Assembly (NCBI RefSeq): GCF_024171695.1
Contig: NZ_JAMTCF010000016.1
Location: 1-64,000 of the forward strand
Source of the DNA: Actinosynnema pretiosum
GTDB taxonomy: Bacteria; Actinomycetota; Actinomycetes; Mycobacteriales; Pseudonocardiaceae
Direction of reading: 5' to 3'
Length of the DNA stretch: 64,000 bases
In this document: piece by piece, positions 16,805-25,815 of the stretch
Numbering within the stretch: the first letter of the stretch is position 1
Layout of the letters: each line of letters opens with the position of its first letter
The notes under the pieces: model-generated
The model's input: the letters and a program-made list of their open reading frames with translations, nothing else
Databases searched by the model: none
Told to the model about the DNA's origin: nothing
Program-made: the position numbers and the translations under genes

Positions 16805-17067
16805 TGATCCCCCATGCGGTCGAAAATTCGACGCAGAAGACGGTAGGTCCGGGCTGTTCAGGCGGTCAAGAGTCCGGTGGGGCTGCCTTCGGGGGTGCGG
16901 CCGAAACCTCCGGACTGCGGTCCCGGCGTCCGGAGCTTCGGTTTCGGGGGTTGTGCCGGGGCAGATTGCGACACGTGCTCATAATATGTCGGCAATCCGA
17001 CTGAAATGCTTCGGAATCGATTCCTGTCGCATTCTTGCGAGTTCCCGCCGCCGGATCGGCCCGAGCA
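16805..17067. promoter_or_regulatory. Probable promoter region of the ligase-CDPS-methyltransferase operon
   Basis: This gap is more AT-rich than the flanks and contains, on the minus strand, CATATTATG near 16980-16990, a possible -10. Next to it is a small dyad GTCGG-ATTG-CCGAC that could bind a regulator. No convincing -35 is seen at the standard distance. No gene is supported here. Confidence 0.35.
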
Positions 17068-17109
17068 GCGCTTCGCCCCGCCGCCCTGGTGGGCGGCGGG
17101 GCGAAGCGC
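17068..17109. terminator. Strong hairpin terminator
   Basis: A perfect 19-bp stem (17068-17086 against 17091-17109) with a TGGT loop; the arms begin GCGCTTCGCC and end GGCGAAGCGC. It lies downstream of the SDR gene that ends at 17182 and upstream of the ligase operon, separating the two minus-strand units. Confidence 0.85.
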
Positions 17110-17181
17110 GGGAGAGGGGACGCGCGGCCTCCGGGGCACGGGGCGCCGCCGGGTGCGCGCGGCCCGGTCAGCCCGGTCCGG

Positions 17182-17925
17182 TCAGCCCAGCTCGGCCAGG
17201 CCGCCGTCGATGATGAGCTCCTCGGCGGTGGTGAACGTGGCGTCGAAGCCCATGAACAGCACCGCCGCCGCGACCTCCTCGGGCGAGCCGTGGCGCTTCA
17301 TCGGGGTGGTGTCGTCACCGACCTGCTGGAACTGCACGCGCTCCTCGGCGGAGGCGTCCACGCCCATGCTGGGGGTGTCGATGAAGCCGGGGCTCACCGC
17401 GTTGACCCGGATGCCCCTGGGCAGCAGCTCGGCGGCGAACACCTTGACGAACGAGCGCACGGCGGCCTTCGAGCCCGCGTACGCGCTCATGCCGGGGATG
17501 CCGGTGATGTTCGCGACCGACGTCGTGAAGACGATCGAGCCGCCCTCGCGCACCAGCGGGGCCAGCACCTGCGTGGTGAAGTACGCGCCCTTGGTGTTCA
17601 CGCCGAAGGTCCAGTCGAAGGACTCCTCGGTGGTCAGCTCCATCGGCAGCAGCTTGGCGTAGCCGGTGTTCACGTGGACGAAGTCCACCTCGCCGAGGGT
17701 CGTCTTGACCGTGTCGGCCAGCGAGCGCAGCTCGTCGAGCTTGGTCACGTCGCAGCGGACCGCGTGGACCCTCGGGCCGAGCTCCTTGGCGGCGGCGAGC
17801 TTGGTCTCGTCGCGACCGGTCAGCAGCACCTCGGCGCCACCCTCGACCAGGGCCTTGACCACGGCCAGGCCCATGCCGTGCGTGCCGCCCGAGACAACCG
17901 CCTTCTTGCCCTCAAACCTGCTCAC
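17182..17925 (-). CDS. SDR-family oxidoreductase
   Basis: A 247-residue short-chain dehydrogenase/reductase. The NAD(P) loop is VSGGTHGMGLA (TGxxxGxG with Ser for Thr). An Arg after beta-2 (LLTGRDETK) favours NADPH. The catalytic part is TTSVANITGIPGMSAYAGSKAA with Ser, Tyr and Lys in the expected spacing. The usual NNAG reads VNTG. GTG start with AGGAAG upstream. It stands between a decayed gene and a strong terminator, so it is probably monocistronic. Substrate unknown. Confidence 0.85.
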   Translation of the reverse strand: MSRFEGKKAVVSGGTHGMGLAVVKALVEGGAEVLLTGRDETKLAAAKELGPRVHAVRCDVTKLDELRSLADTVKTTLGEVDFVHVNTGYAKLLPMELTTEESFDWTFGVNTKGAYFTTQVLAPLVREGGSIVFTTSVANITGIPGMSAYAGSKAAVRSFVKVFAAELLPRGIRVNAVSPGFIDTPSMGVDASAEERVQFQQVGDDTTPMKRHGSPEEVAAAVLFMGFDATFTTAEELIIDGGLAELG

Positions 17926-18113
17926 TGTGCTTCCTGCCTGTTCTGTCTAGGTCGTGCGGATCGGTTGACCGGGGCGGCGCGACCGCGCCGTTCCCCTGTT
18001 GCCGAGAACGCTAGGGACGGGGGATCTCCGCAGGCTCTCCGCGACCTCACCGATCCGTCCAGATCGACGACTTGCCCTGGTCGGGGACGTGAGAGCGGTA
18101 GCCCGCCGAACGG

Positions 18114-18833
18114 TCAGAACATGTTCAGCGCCTGCTGCGCGGCCGTGGTCCCGGACTCGATGGCGCCGTCGATGAACGCGCCGTTCCAGCCCGTGGAGAT
18201 GTCACCGGTCGCGAACACCACCCGCCCGCTGGGCTGCTGGATCGCCGGGTACTGCGCCAGGAGCCGGTTCGGCCTGCGCATCCCCCACCCGCCCATCGAG
18301 TACGGGTCGCTGCCCCACGGCTGCGCCACGTGCTCGACCACCTGGACGCCCGGCGCGATCTGGGCCGTGGCCCCCTGCACCGACACGAGGCTGGCGGTGT
18401 TGAGCGACGCGTTCTCGCTGAACGCCACGGCCAGGATGTCCCCGTTCGACAGCTGCTTCTGCGGCAGCATCAGCGACAGGCCCTGGCCCTCGGCGCCGGT
18501 GGCGATCACCTTGCCCATGTCGGGGCGCAGCCGCAGCCACAGCTTCGTGGAGTTGACGACCGCGAGGCCCTCGTTGGTCGCGGCGGCGTGCACCGACGGC
18601 AGCCCCGGCGAGAACGAGATGGTGCGCCACATGTTCGTCGGGATCGCGACCACGGCGACGGGAGCGGTGTAGCTCGTCCCCGACGCGGTGACCACGCGCA
18701 CCCCGTTCAGCTCCTGGGTGACGCTCTTGACCGGGCTGTTGAGCAGCAGGTCGGCCTTGGCGTCGGCCATGATCTTCTGCAGCAGGGCCAGCATCCCGCC
18801 CTGCGGCATGTAGGCCATGAGCCCGTCCCAGCC
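18114..18833 (-). pseudogene. Flavin monoamine oxidase, C-terminal remnant
   Basis: This is the second part of an open frame that runs 18114-19004. From GWDGLMAYMPQGGMLALLQK onward it matches the C-terminal half of FAD-dependent amine oxidases, including VVAIPTNMWRTISFSPGLP and the C-terminal FAD-contact GRVVFATGDISTGWNGAFID. The N-terminal FAD-binding GxGxxG half is missing altogether. Upstream it is fused in frame to an acyl-CoA-dehydrogenase-like piece. It cannot fold as a normal amine oxidase. Confidence 0.8.
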
Positions 18834-19250
18834 CGCCGCGGTGATCTTGTTGGCGGCCGTGGCGACCTGGATCTGCGTGAGCGGGTGCTCGCGCTGGTCC
18901 TCCCACGACGTGCAGGTGATCGGCCGGTTGACCACCCGCTCCAGGAACAGCTCGTACGCGGCCTTCGCGATGCCGACGCACGCCGCGGCGCACTCGGTCA
19001 TCACGACCGGGAACAGGCCGTAGCGCCTGCCGGTGCCCGAGACGTCCGCGCGGCGCCGCAGGTGTCCCAGCCGTCGGCGATGAGGCGGGCGGGCGTGGAG
19101 GCCTTGAACACACCGGCCTTGGCCATCAGCTCAAGGTTCCCGGCGACGATCCACCGCTGTTCCTGACTTCTTGCCGTTCTTCCGCAAGGTGGGGACGATG
19201 CCCCTCACGGTGTCGAGCACCTAGGTGAACGTGGTTTCCGTCGTGGTCAT
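18834..19250 (-). pseudogene. Acyl-CoA-dehydrogenase-like flavoprotein, internally deleted remnant
   Basis: On the minus strand a GAGGAGG-preceded ATG at 19250 begins MTTTETTFT, hits TAG (19221-19223), and resumes as VLDTVRGIVPTLRKNGKKS. After a frameshift it continues RWIVAGNLELMAKAGVFKAS, all typical of the N-terminus of acyl-CoA-dehydrogenase/flavin-monooxygenase-like proteins. The middle is missing. A third piece, RRYGLFPVVMTECAAACVGI to LTQIQVATAANKITAA, is the C-terminal helical domain of the same family. It then fuses to the amine-oxidase remnant. At least one stop, two frame changes and two deletions are needed to explain it. Confidence 0.75.
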
Positions 19251-19610
19251 CCGTCCTCCTCGATCCAGCCGTCACTGCGGCGGTGCTGCCTGTTTCGTCG
19301 ATGACGTGGCCGCGCTCGGGAAAGTGCTCCCCGTGGCGGGGCGAAAGGCTGGAAGCCCGTCGCGGCCGGGATGCGCGTCCCGTCCTGAGCGCCACCACAC
19401 GTGCGGCGCGCAGGCACGGGCGCTGCCGGAGGCTTCTTCCCCGCGTTCCGGCGCCGTCACACCCCCCGTGCCGGTCGACCCCGTCGCGAGTTCACTCCGG
19501 GGACGATTACCGGAGAATGACGGAGCAGTGGGCGGCCGGGGAGTCACGCTGCGTCGCGGGGGCGCGGCCGAGTTATTCCGAAGAAATCAGCGGAAATCCG
19601 ACAGGGCGGC
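19251..19610. other. Gene-free stretch downstream of the SARP gene
   Basis: About 360 bases without a supported gene. A small dyad CTCCGG-N9-CCGGAG near 19495-19515 is present, but it is too weak to call a terminator. The left end probably holds the relic promoter of the decayed flavoprotein gene. Confidence 0.35.
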
Positions 19611-22600
19611 TCAGCGGCCTGGTTCCACCGACGGTGACACCATACTCACAGCGCGTTGTCGGGCTTCTTCGGCGTCCAGGTCGCGGCCTTCCGCGAGCAG
19701 CGCCTGAAAGGCCTCGGGACCCAGCGCGGCGCTCGCGGACGCGCTCACCCGGTCCACGTCGCCGCGCTCGGCTCGGGGCAGCACGGCCCCCACGTCCTCG
19801 CGGAGCGTCGCCGCCGCGCCCAGGAGCACCGCCGCGACCCCGGCGCGGCCCGACGCGGCGCACGCGCCCGCCAGACCCTCCAGCGCGAGGGCCACGGCCC
19901 TCGGGTCGCCCGCGCTGCGCGCCGCGGCGAACCCCTCCTCGTGCAGCCGCAGGGCCGACTCGGCGTCACCGCGCAGCTCCGCGATGAACCCCAGCTCCGC
20001 CAGGATCAGCGCCGCGCCGACGTCGCCGCCCAGCTTCCGGCACCACTCCAGCCACCGGCGCAGGTGCGGCTCCGCCGCGTCGAGGTCGCCCGCCCTGCGG
20101 TGCACCAGGCCGAGCCCGACCTCGGCGAACTGCACGCCGTACCGGTAGCCGTCCTCGGACGCGAGCCGCGCGGCCCGCTCGTGCAGCTCGCGCGCCCGGT
20201 CGTGCTCCTCGGTGAGCAGCGCGATCCGGCCGAGCCCCGACAGCTTGAGCGAGGCCTCCGTGCGCAACCCGAACGCCTCGGCCAGCCGCAACCCCTCGCC
20301 GTGCAGCCGGGCGGCCAGCGCGTAGTCGCCCTTGGTCTCCGCGAGCTGGGCCAGCGGGCCGGTCGCGTACAGCAGCCCCCACGCGTCGCCGAGGCTCTCG
20401 AACAGGCTCGCGCTGCGCTGGGCGTGCTGCTCCAGCGCCGCGAGGTCGCCCTGCAGGATCGCCAGCGTCGCCAGGGTCCCCAGCGCGGCGGCGACCCCCC
20501 ACTCGTCGCCGGTCTCGCGGAACAGCCGCAGCCCGCGCAGCACGCTCTCCACGGTCGTGGCGTGCTCGCCGAAACCGGTCTGCGCGAACCCGACGAACCA
20601 GGTCGCCAGCGCCCTGCGGTTCGGGTCGGCGACGGACTCCAGCGACCGCAGCACCTCGTCGCCGCGCTCCGGCGGGAACGTCGGGTCCCCGGTGCGCAGC
20701 GCGAACCCGGTCTGCCACGCCACCGCCACGGCCCGGTCGTCCGGCTCCGCGTCCCCGGCCGCGCCCAGCGCCGCCGACAGCGAGCGGACCGCCTCGTCCA
20801 GCCTGCCGCGCAGGAACCAGTACCAGGCGGCGGAGTTCACCAGCCGCAGCGCCAGCGCCGCCCTGCCCTGCCGCACCGCCGTGCCCAGCGCGTGCCTGGT
20901 GTTCGCCGACTCCCGGTCCAGCGCCTGGAGGCGGTCGCGCTGGCCGGTGCCCCGCAGCACCGGGAGGGCCCGCTCCAGCAGCTCGACGTGGTGCACCAGG
21001 TGCGCGTGCTGGGTGTCCTCGGTCTCGCCCGCCTCGTCCAGGCGCTCGGCGCCGTAGGCGGCCACGGACTCCAGCAGGTGGTAGCGCCTGCCCGACGGGG
21101 TGTCCGCCATCGCCACGAGCGAGCGGTCCACCAGCCGCGCCAGCACGTCCGTGACCCGCGCCGCGTCCAGGTCCGCGCCCGCGCACACCCGCTCGACCGC
21201 GTCCAGCGCGCACCCGCCGCGCATCACCGACATCCTGCGCAGCACGGCCCGCTCGGGCTCGGTCAGCAGGTCCCAGCTCCAGTCCAGCGCGCCGCGCAGC
21301 GTCTGCTGCCTGGTCGGCGCCCCCCGCGCCCCCGAGGCCAGCAGGGTGAACCGGTCGGCCAGCCTGGCGGCGATCTCGTCGACGCCCAGCGCGCGCACCC
21401 GCTTGGCCGCCAGCTCCAGCGCGAACGGGATCCCGTCTAGCCGCAGGCAGATCGTGCGCACGGCCTCGGCGTTGCGCTCGTCCAGCGCGAAGTCCGGCGC
21501 GGCCTCCACGGCGCGCGCCAGGAACAGCCGCACCGCGTCCGACCGGGACAGCTCGGCCAGGTCCGCGTCCTGGCGCGGCAGGGCCAGCGGCGGCAGCGAC
21601 CACACCCGCTCGCCGGTGATGCCCAGCGGCTCGCGGCTGGTGGTCAGCACCCGCAGGCCGGGGGCGGCCCGCAGCAGGGTCTCGGCGAGCCGGGCGGCCG
21701 GGCCCACCAGGTGCTCGCAGTTGTCCAGCACCAGGAGCATCTGCTTGCTGCGCAACGAATCGGTGAGCCGGTCGGCGAGGCTGACCGGCCCGCCCGCGTG
21801 CGCGCCGGTCGCGGTGGGCGCGTCGCGCACGCCCAGCGCGGCGGCGACCAGCTCGCACAGCTCGTGGAAGCGCACGTCCTCGTCGTCGGAGCAGGTGGGC
21901 GGCGGCACCGTGCCCAGCTCGGCCAGCCACACGCCGTCGGAGAACGTGTCCGCCATCGCCCCGCCGACGGCCAGCGCCACGCGGGTCTTGCCGACGCCGC
22001 CGATGCCGCTGAGCGTCACCAGCCGCCCGGCCTCCAGCAGCGAGCGCACCTGGACCTTCGCCCCGTCGCGGCCGATCAGGTCGGTCAGCTGCCCCGGCAG
22101 GTTCGTGCCGGGCCCCGCCGAGGCCCGCGCGGTGATCGACTCCGCGCGCGAGGCGGGCTCCAGCCGCCGCTCCAGCACCGCCTGCCGCAGCTCGGCCAGC
22201 TCGGGGCCGGGGCGCAGGCCCAGCTCCCTGGACAGGGTGGCCCGCATGTCGTCGAAGCTGCCCAGCGCCTCGCTCTGCCTGCCGGACAGGTACAGCGCCC
22301 GCATGTGGGCCGCGCGCAACCGCTCCCGCAGCGGGTTGGCCCGCACCAGGTCGTCCAGCTCGCCGACCAGCTGCGCGTGCTCGCCCAGCTCCAGGCGGAT
22401 CTCCGCGTACTGCTCCCACGCGGCCAGCCGCTGCTCCTCCAGGCGGGCGATGGTGGGCCGCGCGAACTCCTGGTCGGCGAAGTCGGTCAGCGCCGCGCCG
22501 CGCCACAGCGCCAGCGCGTCGCCGAGCAGCGCGGCCTTGGTGCGCGGCGGGCTGCTCCGCGCCGACTGCCGCACCAGCGCCAGGAACCGCCGCGCGTCAA

Positions 22601-22898
22601 CGGTTTCCGGCTGCGCGGCCAGCAGGTAGCCGGGCGCCCTGGACACCAGGAGCGCGCCCGATCCCGGTTCCGCCTCCTCGAAGGCCCTGCGCAGCCGCCA
22701 CACCTTGGTGTGCAGCGCGCTCGGGCTCGACGGCGGCGCGTCGCCCCACAGGTCCTCGACCAGGCGGTCGGTCGAGACGACCGCCTCCTCGTGGACGAGC
22801 AGGTCGGCCAGCAGCGCCCTGACCTTCACCTGGGGAACCGTGACCGATCGCCCGTCCGTGGCGTGCACCGCCAACGGCCCCAGAATGCCGAAGCGCAT
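19611..22898 (-). CDS. AfsR/SARP-family regulator with NB-ARC and TPR-like domains
   Basis: A 1095-residue regulator. Residues 1-95 are an OmpR-like winged HTH (MRFGILGPLAVHATDGRSVT, SPSALHTKVWRLRRAF) and 100-245 the bacterial transcriptional activation domain. A NB-ARC ATPase follows (about 265-600), with Walker A in SGIGGVGKTR (298-305) and LLVLDNCEHL as Walker B. The C-terminal 450 residues are helical TPR-type repeats. The architecture is that of AfsR-like proteins, which often activate antibiotic clusters. It lies next to decayed biosynthetic genes and 3 kb from the CDPS operon; which of these it controls, if any, is unknown. Confidence 0.9.
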   Translation of the reverse strand: MRFGILGPLAVHATDGRSVTVPQVKVRALLADLLVHEEAVVSTDRLVEDLWGDAPPSSPSALHTKVWRLRRAFEEAEPGSGALLVSRAPGYLLAAQPETVDARRFLALVRQSARSSPPRTKAALLGDALALWRGAALTDFADQEFARPTIARLEEQRLAAWEQYAEIRLELGEHAQLVGELDDLVRANPLRERLRAAHMRALYLSGRQSEALGSFDDMRATLSRELGLRPGPELAELRQAVLERRLEPASRAESITARASAGPGTNLPGQLTDLIGRDGAKVQVRSLLEAGRLVTLSGIGGVGKTRVALAVGGAMADTFSDGVWLAELGTVPPPTCSDDEDVRFHELCELVAAALGVRDAPTATGAHAGGPVSLADRLTDSLRSKQMLLVLDNCEHLVGPAARLAETLLRAAPGLRVLTTSREPLGITGERVWSLPPLALPRQDADLAELSRSDAVRLFLARAVEAAPDFALDERNAEAVRTICLRLDGIPFALELAAKRVRALGVDEIAARLADRFTLLASGARGAPTRQQTLRGALDWSWDLLTEPERAVLRRMSVMRGGCALDAVERVCAGADLDAARVTDVLARLVDRSLVAMADTPSGRRYHLLESVAAYGAERLDEAGETEDTQHAHLVHHVELLERALPVLRGTGQRDRLQALDRESANTRHALGTAVRQGRAALALRLVNSAAWYWFLRGRLDEAVRSLSAALGAAGDAEPDDRAVAVAWQTGFALRTGDPTFPPERGDEVLRSLESVADPNRRALATWFVGFAQTGFGEHATTVESVLRGLRLFRETGDEWGVAAALGTLATLAILQGDLAALEQHAQRSASLFESLGDAWGLLYATGPLAQLAETKGDYALAARLHGEGLRLAEAFGLRTEASLKLSGLGRIALLTEEHDRARELHERAARLASEDGYRYGVQFAEVGLGLVHRRAGDLDAAEPHLRRWLEWCRKLGGDVGAALILAELGFIAELRGDAESALRLHEEGFAAARSAGDPRAVALALEGLAGACAASGRAGVAAVLLGAAATLREDVGAVLPRAERGDVDRVSASASAALGPEAFQALLAEGRDLDAEEARQRAVSMVSPSVEPGR

Positions 22899-23228
22899 GG
22901 GCGAAGAGTAGCGAACCGCACCGGCGTTCGTGACTTGCTGTGAGCGTCCGGTTGCCCGCCGCGCACCGCGCGGAGAGCGCGCCGCCTCCCCGCGACCGAG
23001 GGGAGGCCGCTGACCGGGGAGGGGCGCGCGCTCGTCCGTCCTCAGTGGACGGTTGAATCCCCCGCCGCGGCGAGGATCTCCTGGCGTCCGCCTGCTCGGC
23101 GGCGTCCATCAGCGGCCGGACAGGGTCTGCTCCTCACCGGTCAACGGCGCCCCGGAGAAGTTCGAGACCGCGTCGGGCGGGGAGAGGGCGTCGAACAGCG
23201 CCCCGTCGCCGGAGTGGAGCGCCCGCGC
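22899..23228. other. Divergent promoter region, SARP gene and HEAT/MerR operon
   Basis: About 330 bases with no supported gene. It must hold the SARP promoter, reading left. GC-rich self-complementary runs such as GCGCACCGCGCGGAGAGCGC occur near 22970-22990, without a clear operator. The MerR-type promoter of the rightward operon follows at 23229. Confidence 0.4.
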
Positions 23229-23259
23229 TTGACCCTGACACCGTGACAAGCTGTTCACT
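23229..23259 (+). promoter_or_regulatory. MerR-type promoter with 19-bp spacer
   Basis: A -35 TTGACC (23229-23234) is followed by exactly 19 bases and a -10-like TTCACT (23254-23259). The spacer carries an imperfect dyad (CTTGACC...GTGACAAG). An overlong spacer with internal dyad is the hallmark of promoters activated by MerR proteins. The second gene of this operon encodes a MerR regulator, so autoregulation is likely. Confidence 0.6.
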
Positions 23260-23277
23260 GCGGTCAGGAGGTGGCCC

Positions 23278-23943
23278 ATGACCACGAGCGCGACCACCCG
23301 CACCGGGCAGCTCACCAGGGCGCTGGCGGCCGAGGACGCCTCGGTGCGGCTCAGGGCGGCCGTGGCGGCGGGGACGAGCCCCGACCCCGCCCTGCTGGAC
23401 GTCCTTGTCGGGCGCTGCGCCGCCGAACCGGACTTCTTCGTCCGCGAGGCCCTCACCTGGGCCCTCACCAGGCTCCCCGCCCGGCTCGTCCTGCCCCGCC
23501 TCCGCCGCGAGCTGACCTCCCCGCTCGCCCAGGCCAGGAGCCAGGCGCTGCACACCCTGTCCAAGGTCGGGGACCCGAGCGCGTGGCCCTGGATCACCCC
23601 GGAGCTGCTGCACGACCCCGAGACCGAGGTGGCCAGGACCGCGTGGCGCGCCGCCGTGGTCCTCGTGCCCGACGGGGAGCGGGAGCGGCTGGCAGGTGAG
23701 CTGCTGCGGCACCTGGGCCGGGGCGACCGGGACACCAGGCTCAGCCTGAGCCGGGCGCTCGTCGGGCTCGGCGAGGTGGTCAGGCCGCTCCTGGCCGCGC
23801 CCGCGCGCCACCCCGACCCGGAGGTCGCGGTCCACGCGGGCGTCACCGAGGTGCTCCTGGACGACCCCGGCGCCGGGTTCGACGGCGCGTGGGACGCCGT
23901 GCGGCGGACCGCGCTCCCCGGCCCGGCGAGCCCGGAGTGCTGA
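23278..23943 (+). CDS. HEAT-repeat protein
   Basis: A 221-residue, all-helical protein of HEAT/PBS-lyase-type repeats (SVRLRAAVAAGTSPDPALLD, REALTWALTRLP, ARSQALHTLSKVGDPSAWPW, EVARTAWRAAVV, EVAVHAGVTEVLLDD). AGGAGGTG stands 5 bases before the ATG, a strong ribosome-binding site. It overlaps the next gene, a MerR regulator with its own HEAT repeats, by 7 bases. The pair probably works together, perhaps as partner or modulator. No enzyme motif is seen. Confidence 0.8.
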   Translation: MTTSATTRTGQLTRALAAEDASVRLRAAVAAGTSPDPALLDVLVGRCAAEPDFFVREALTWALTRLPARLVLPRLRRELTSPLAQARSQALHTLSKVGDPSAWPWITPELLHDPETEVARTAWRAAVVLVPDGERERLAGELLRHLGRGDRDTRLSLSRALVGLGEVVRPLLAAPARHPDPEVAVHAGVTEVLLDDPGAGFDGAWDAVRRTALPGPASPEC

Positions 23944-24944
23944 TCGGCGACGTGGCCCGCCACTCGGGCGTGAGCACCCGGATGCTGCGGCACTACGACG
24001 CCCTCGGCCTGGTCAGCCCGACCGGCCGCACCACCGGCGGGTACCGCGAGTACTCGGCCGACGACCTGCGCCGGATCTTCCACGTGGAGGGCCTGCGCTC
24101 CCTGGGGCTGACGCTCAAGCAGGTCCGCAGGGCGCTGGAGGACCCGGCGTTCACCCCGTCCGGCCTGGTCGGCGACCTGATCGAGGAGGCGGAGGCGCGA
24201 GCGGCCCGCGCGCGGGAGCTGCTGGACCGGCTGCGCGTGATCGAGACCTCCGCGCCGGACAGCTGGCGGGACGTCCTGCGCGTGGTGGAACTGGTGCGGG
24301 GCCTTGACTCGCCGACCCCCGCGCGCAGGCAGCAGGCTGTCCTGTCCCGCGCCGAGGTCGCCGACGCCCCCGCCGAGCTGCTGGCGAACGCGCTGCTGGC
24401 CGAAGCCGACCCGAACGTCGCGGGCGCGCTGCACTGGGCGCTGGCCCACTCCGGCGGTGACGGCGTGCCGACCCTGGCTGCGGGGGCGCGCTCGGCCGAC
24501 CCGGAGGTGCGGCGCCGGGCCGTGCGGGCGATCGGCGAACTGCCGGACGTGCCGGGCACGACCGCGCTCCTCGCCGACGCGCTGGCCGACCCCGACCCCC
24601 AGGTCGGCGTCCAGGCAGCGCTGACGCTGGGCGCCCGCGGCGCGCCGGAGGCCGTGCCGCACCTGGTCCGCGCGGTGGTGGCGGGCCACAACGACGTGGA
24701 CGCGGCCGAGGCCCTCGGCGCGCTCTCCGAGGACCCGGCCCAGGCGGAGCGGATCACCGGGGAGCTGGTCGACTGGCTCGCCACCGCCGACCCCGCCGCC
24801 CGCATCCGCCTCACCCAGGCGCTGGTGGAGCTGTCCGGCCCCGCCGCCCGCGCCGCCCTCCGCGCGCTGACCGCCGACGCCGACCCGGCCGTCGCGCTGG
24901 TCGCCTCGGCGCTCGTCGCGGCGCGCGGGGAAGGCCGGGGGTGA
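23937..24944 (+). CDS. MerR-family regulator with C-terminal HEAT repeats
   Basis: About 335 residues. The N-terminus is a MerR winged HTH: LIGDVARHSGVSTRMLRHYD, then GYREYSADDLRRIFHVEGLR. A coiled-coil dimerisation helix follows (LIEEAEARAARARELLDRL). The effector half (about 120-335) is HEAT repeats (DPEVRRRAVRAIGELPDVPG, DPQVGVQAALTLGARGAPEA) instead of a drug-binding fold. The GTG at 23937 is preferred over a GTG at 23889 because it gives the standard MerR N-terminus; it overlaps the upstream stop. Target promoter probably the one at 23229. Confidence 0.8.
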   Translation: MLIGDVARHSGVSTRMLRHYDALGLVSPTGRTTGGYREYSADDLRRIFHVEGLRSLGLTLKQVRRALEDPAFTPSGLVGDLIEEAEARAARARELLDRLRVIETSAPDSWRDVLRVVELVRGLDSPTPARRQQAVLSRAEVADAPAELLANALLAEADPNVAGALHWALAHSGGDGVPTLAAGARSADPEVRRRAVRAIGELPDVPGTTALLADALADPDPQVGVQAALTLGARGAPEAVPHLVRAVVAGHNDVDAAEALGALSEDPAQAERITGELVDWLATADPAARIRLTQALVELSGPAARAALRALTADADPAVALVASALVAARGEGRG

Positions 24945-24947
24945 CCC

Positions 24948-25796
24948 TCACCCCGCCTGCGGCTCGACCAGCCACGCGACGAGCGTGCGCCAGCGGTCGG
25001 GCTGGTCGGTGTCGCGCGGCCCGACCAGGTACACCTCCTCCACCAGCCCCTGCGACACCAGCCCGCGCCGGGCCGCGAACGAGCCGACCGCGCCGTAGGT
25101 GAGGTCCAGGTCGTCGTGCGGGCCGGGGTGGACCGCGACGACGGCCGTGCGCTCGGGCAGGCGCAGCGCGCGCACGGCGCTCGTCCCGGTGGCCCGCGGC
25201 GGTTCCACCTCGGTGGGCAGGTAGACGGTGGCGCGCCCGCCGCCGCCGGTGAACAGCTCGTGCGCGTACCGGCCGCCGGGCGGCAGCACCGGCAGGTCGC
25301 CCGCCGCCACGTCGAGCTCGCGCATGGCGTCGTCGTACCAGCCCGTCCCGGCGCCGGGCGGCACGTCCAGCGAGACGGCCAGCACCCGCGCGCCCGGCAG
25401 GGTCTCCAGCGCGACGTCCCGCAGGGCGCCGGGGTCGAGCAGCTCGCGCAGCGCCTGGACCGCGCGCTGCGTGCGGCCGAGCCGGTCCTCCAGCCTGCGC
25501 AGGTGCGCGGCGACGATCTCGCCCTGCCCCGAGCCCTGCCCCGACCCTTCCTGCACCGACCCGTCCTGTCCCGATTCCGCCGCCAGGAAGCGGCGGACGT
25601 CGGCCAGGGGCAGGTCCAGCTCCCGCAACCGCCGGATCGTCAGCGCCGGGCGGACCTGCTCGGGCAGGTAGTGCCGGTACCCGCTCGCCGGGTCCACGTC
25701 GGCGGGCACGAGCAGCCCCTGCTCGTGGTACCGCCGCAACGTGCGGACGCTCAGGTGCGTGATGCGGGAGAACTCCCCGATCGTCAACCGCGCCAC
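24948..25796 (-). CDS. MerR-family regulator with GyrI-like effector domain
   Basis: About 282 residues. MerR HTH (LTIGEFSRITHLSVRTLRRY, SGYRHYLPEQVRPALTIRRL), a linker with a short QEGSGQGSGQGE repeat, a coiled coil, then a GyrI/BmrR-type small-molecule-binding domain (AVSLDVPPGAGTGWYDDAMR, GGRYAHELFTGGGGRATVYL). Two adjacent GTG codons (25799, 25796) are possible starts; GGAGGGGG lies upstream, with better spacing for 25796. It follows the SDR gene by 19 bases and is probably co-transcribed. The MerR-type promoter at 26600-26630 is the likely target. Confidence 0.82.
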   Translation of the reverse strand: MARLTIGEFSRITHLSVRTLRRYHEQGLLVPADVDPASGYRHYLPEQVRPALTIRRLRELDLPLADVRRFLAAESGQDGSVQEGSGQGSGQGEIVAAHLRRLEDRLGRTQRAVQALRELLDPGALRDVALETLPGARVLAVSLDVPPGAGTGWYDDAMRELDVAAGDLPVLPPGGRYAHELFTGGGGRATVYLPTEVEPPRATGTSAVRALRLPERTAVVAVHPGPHDDLDLTYGAVGSFAARRGLVSQGLVEEVYLVGPRDTDQPDRWRTLVAWLVEPQAG

Positions 25797-25815
25797 CACA
25801 TCCCCCTCCCGGTGC

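Noticed and set aside
24948..25012. Terminator between the two convergent MerR genes
   Set aside because: Only 3 bases separate the stops (24944 and 24948) and no hairpin is evident; the transcripts probably overlap.
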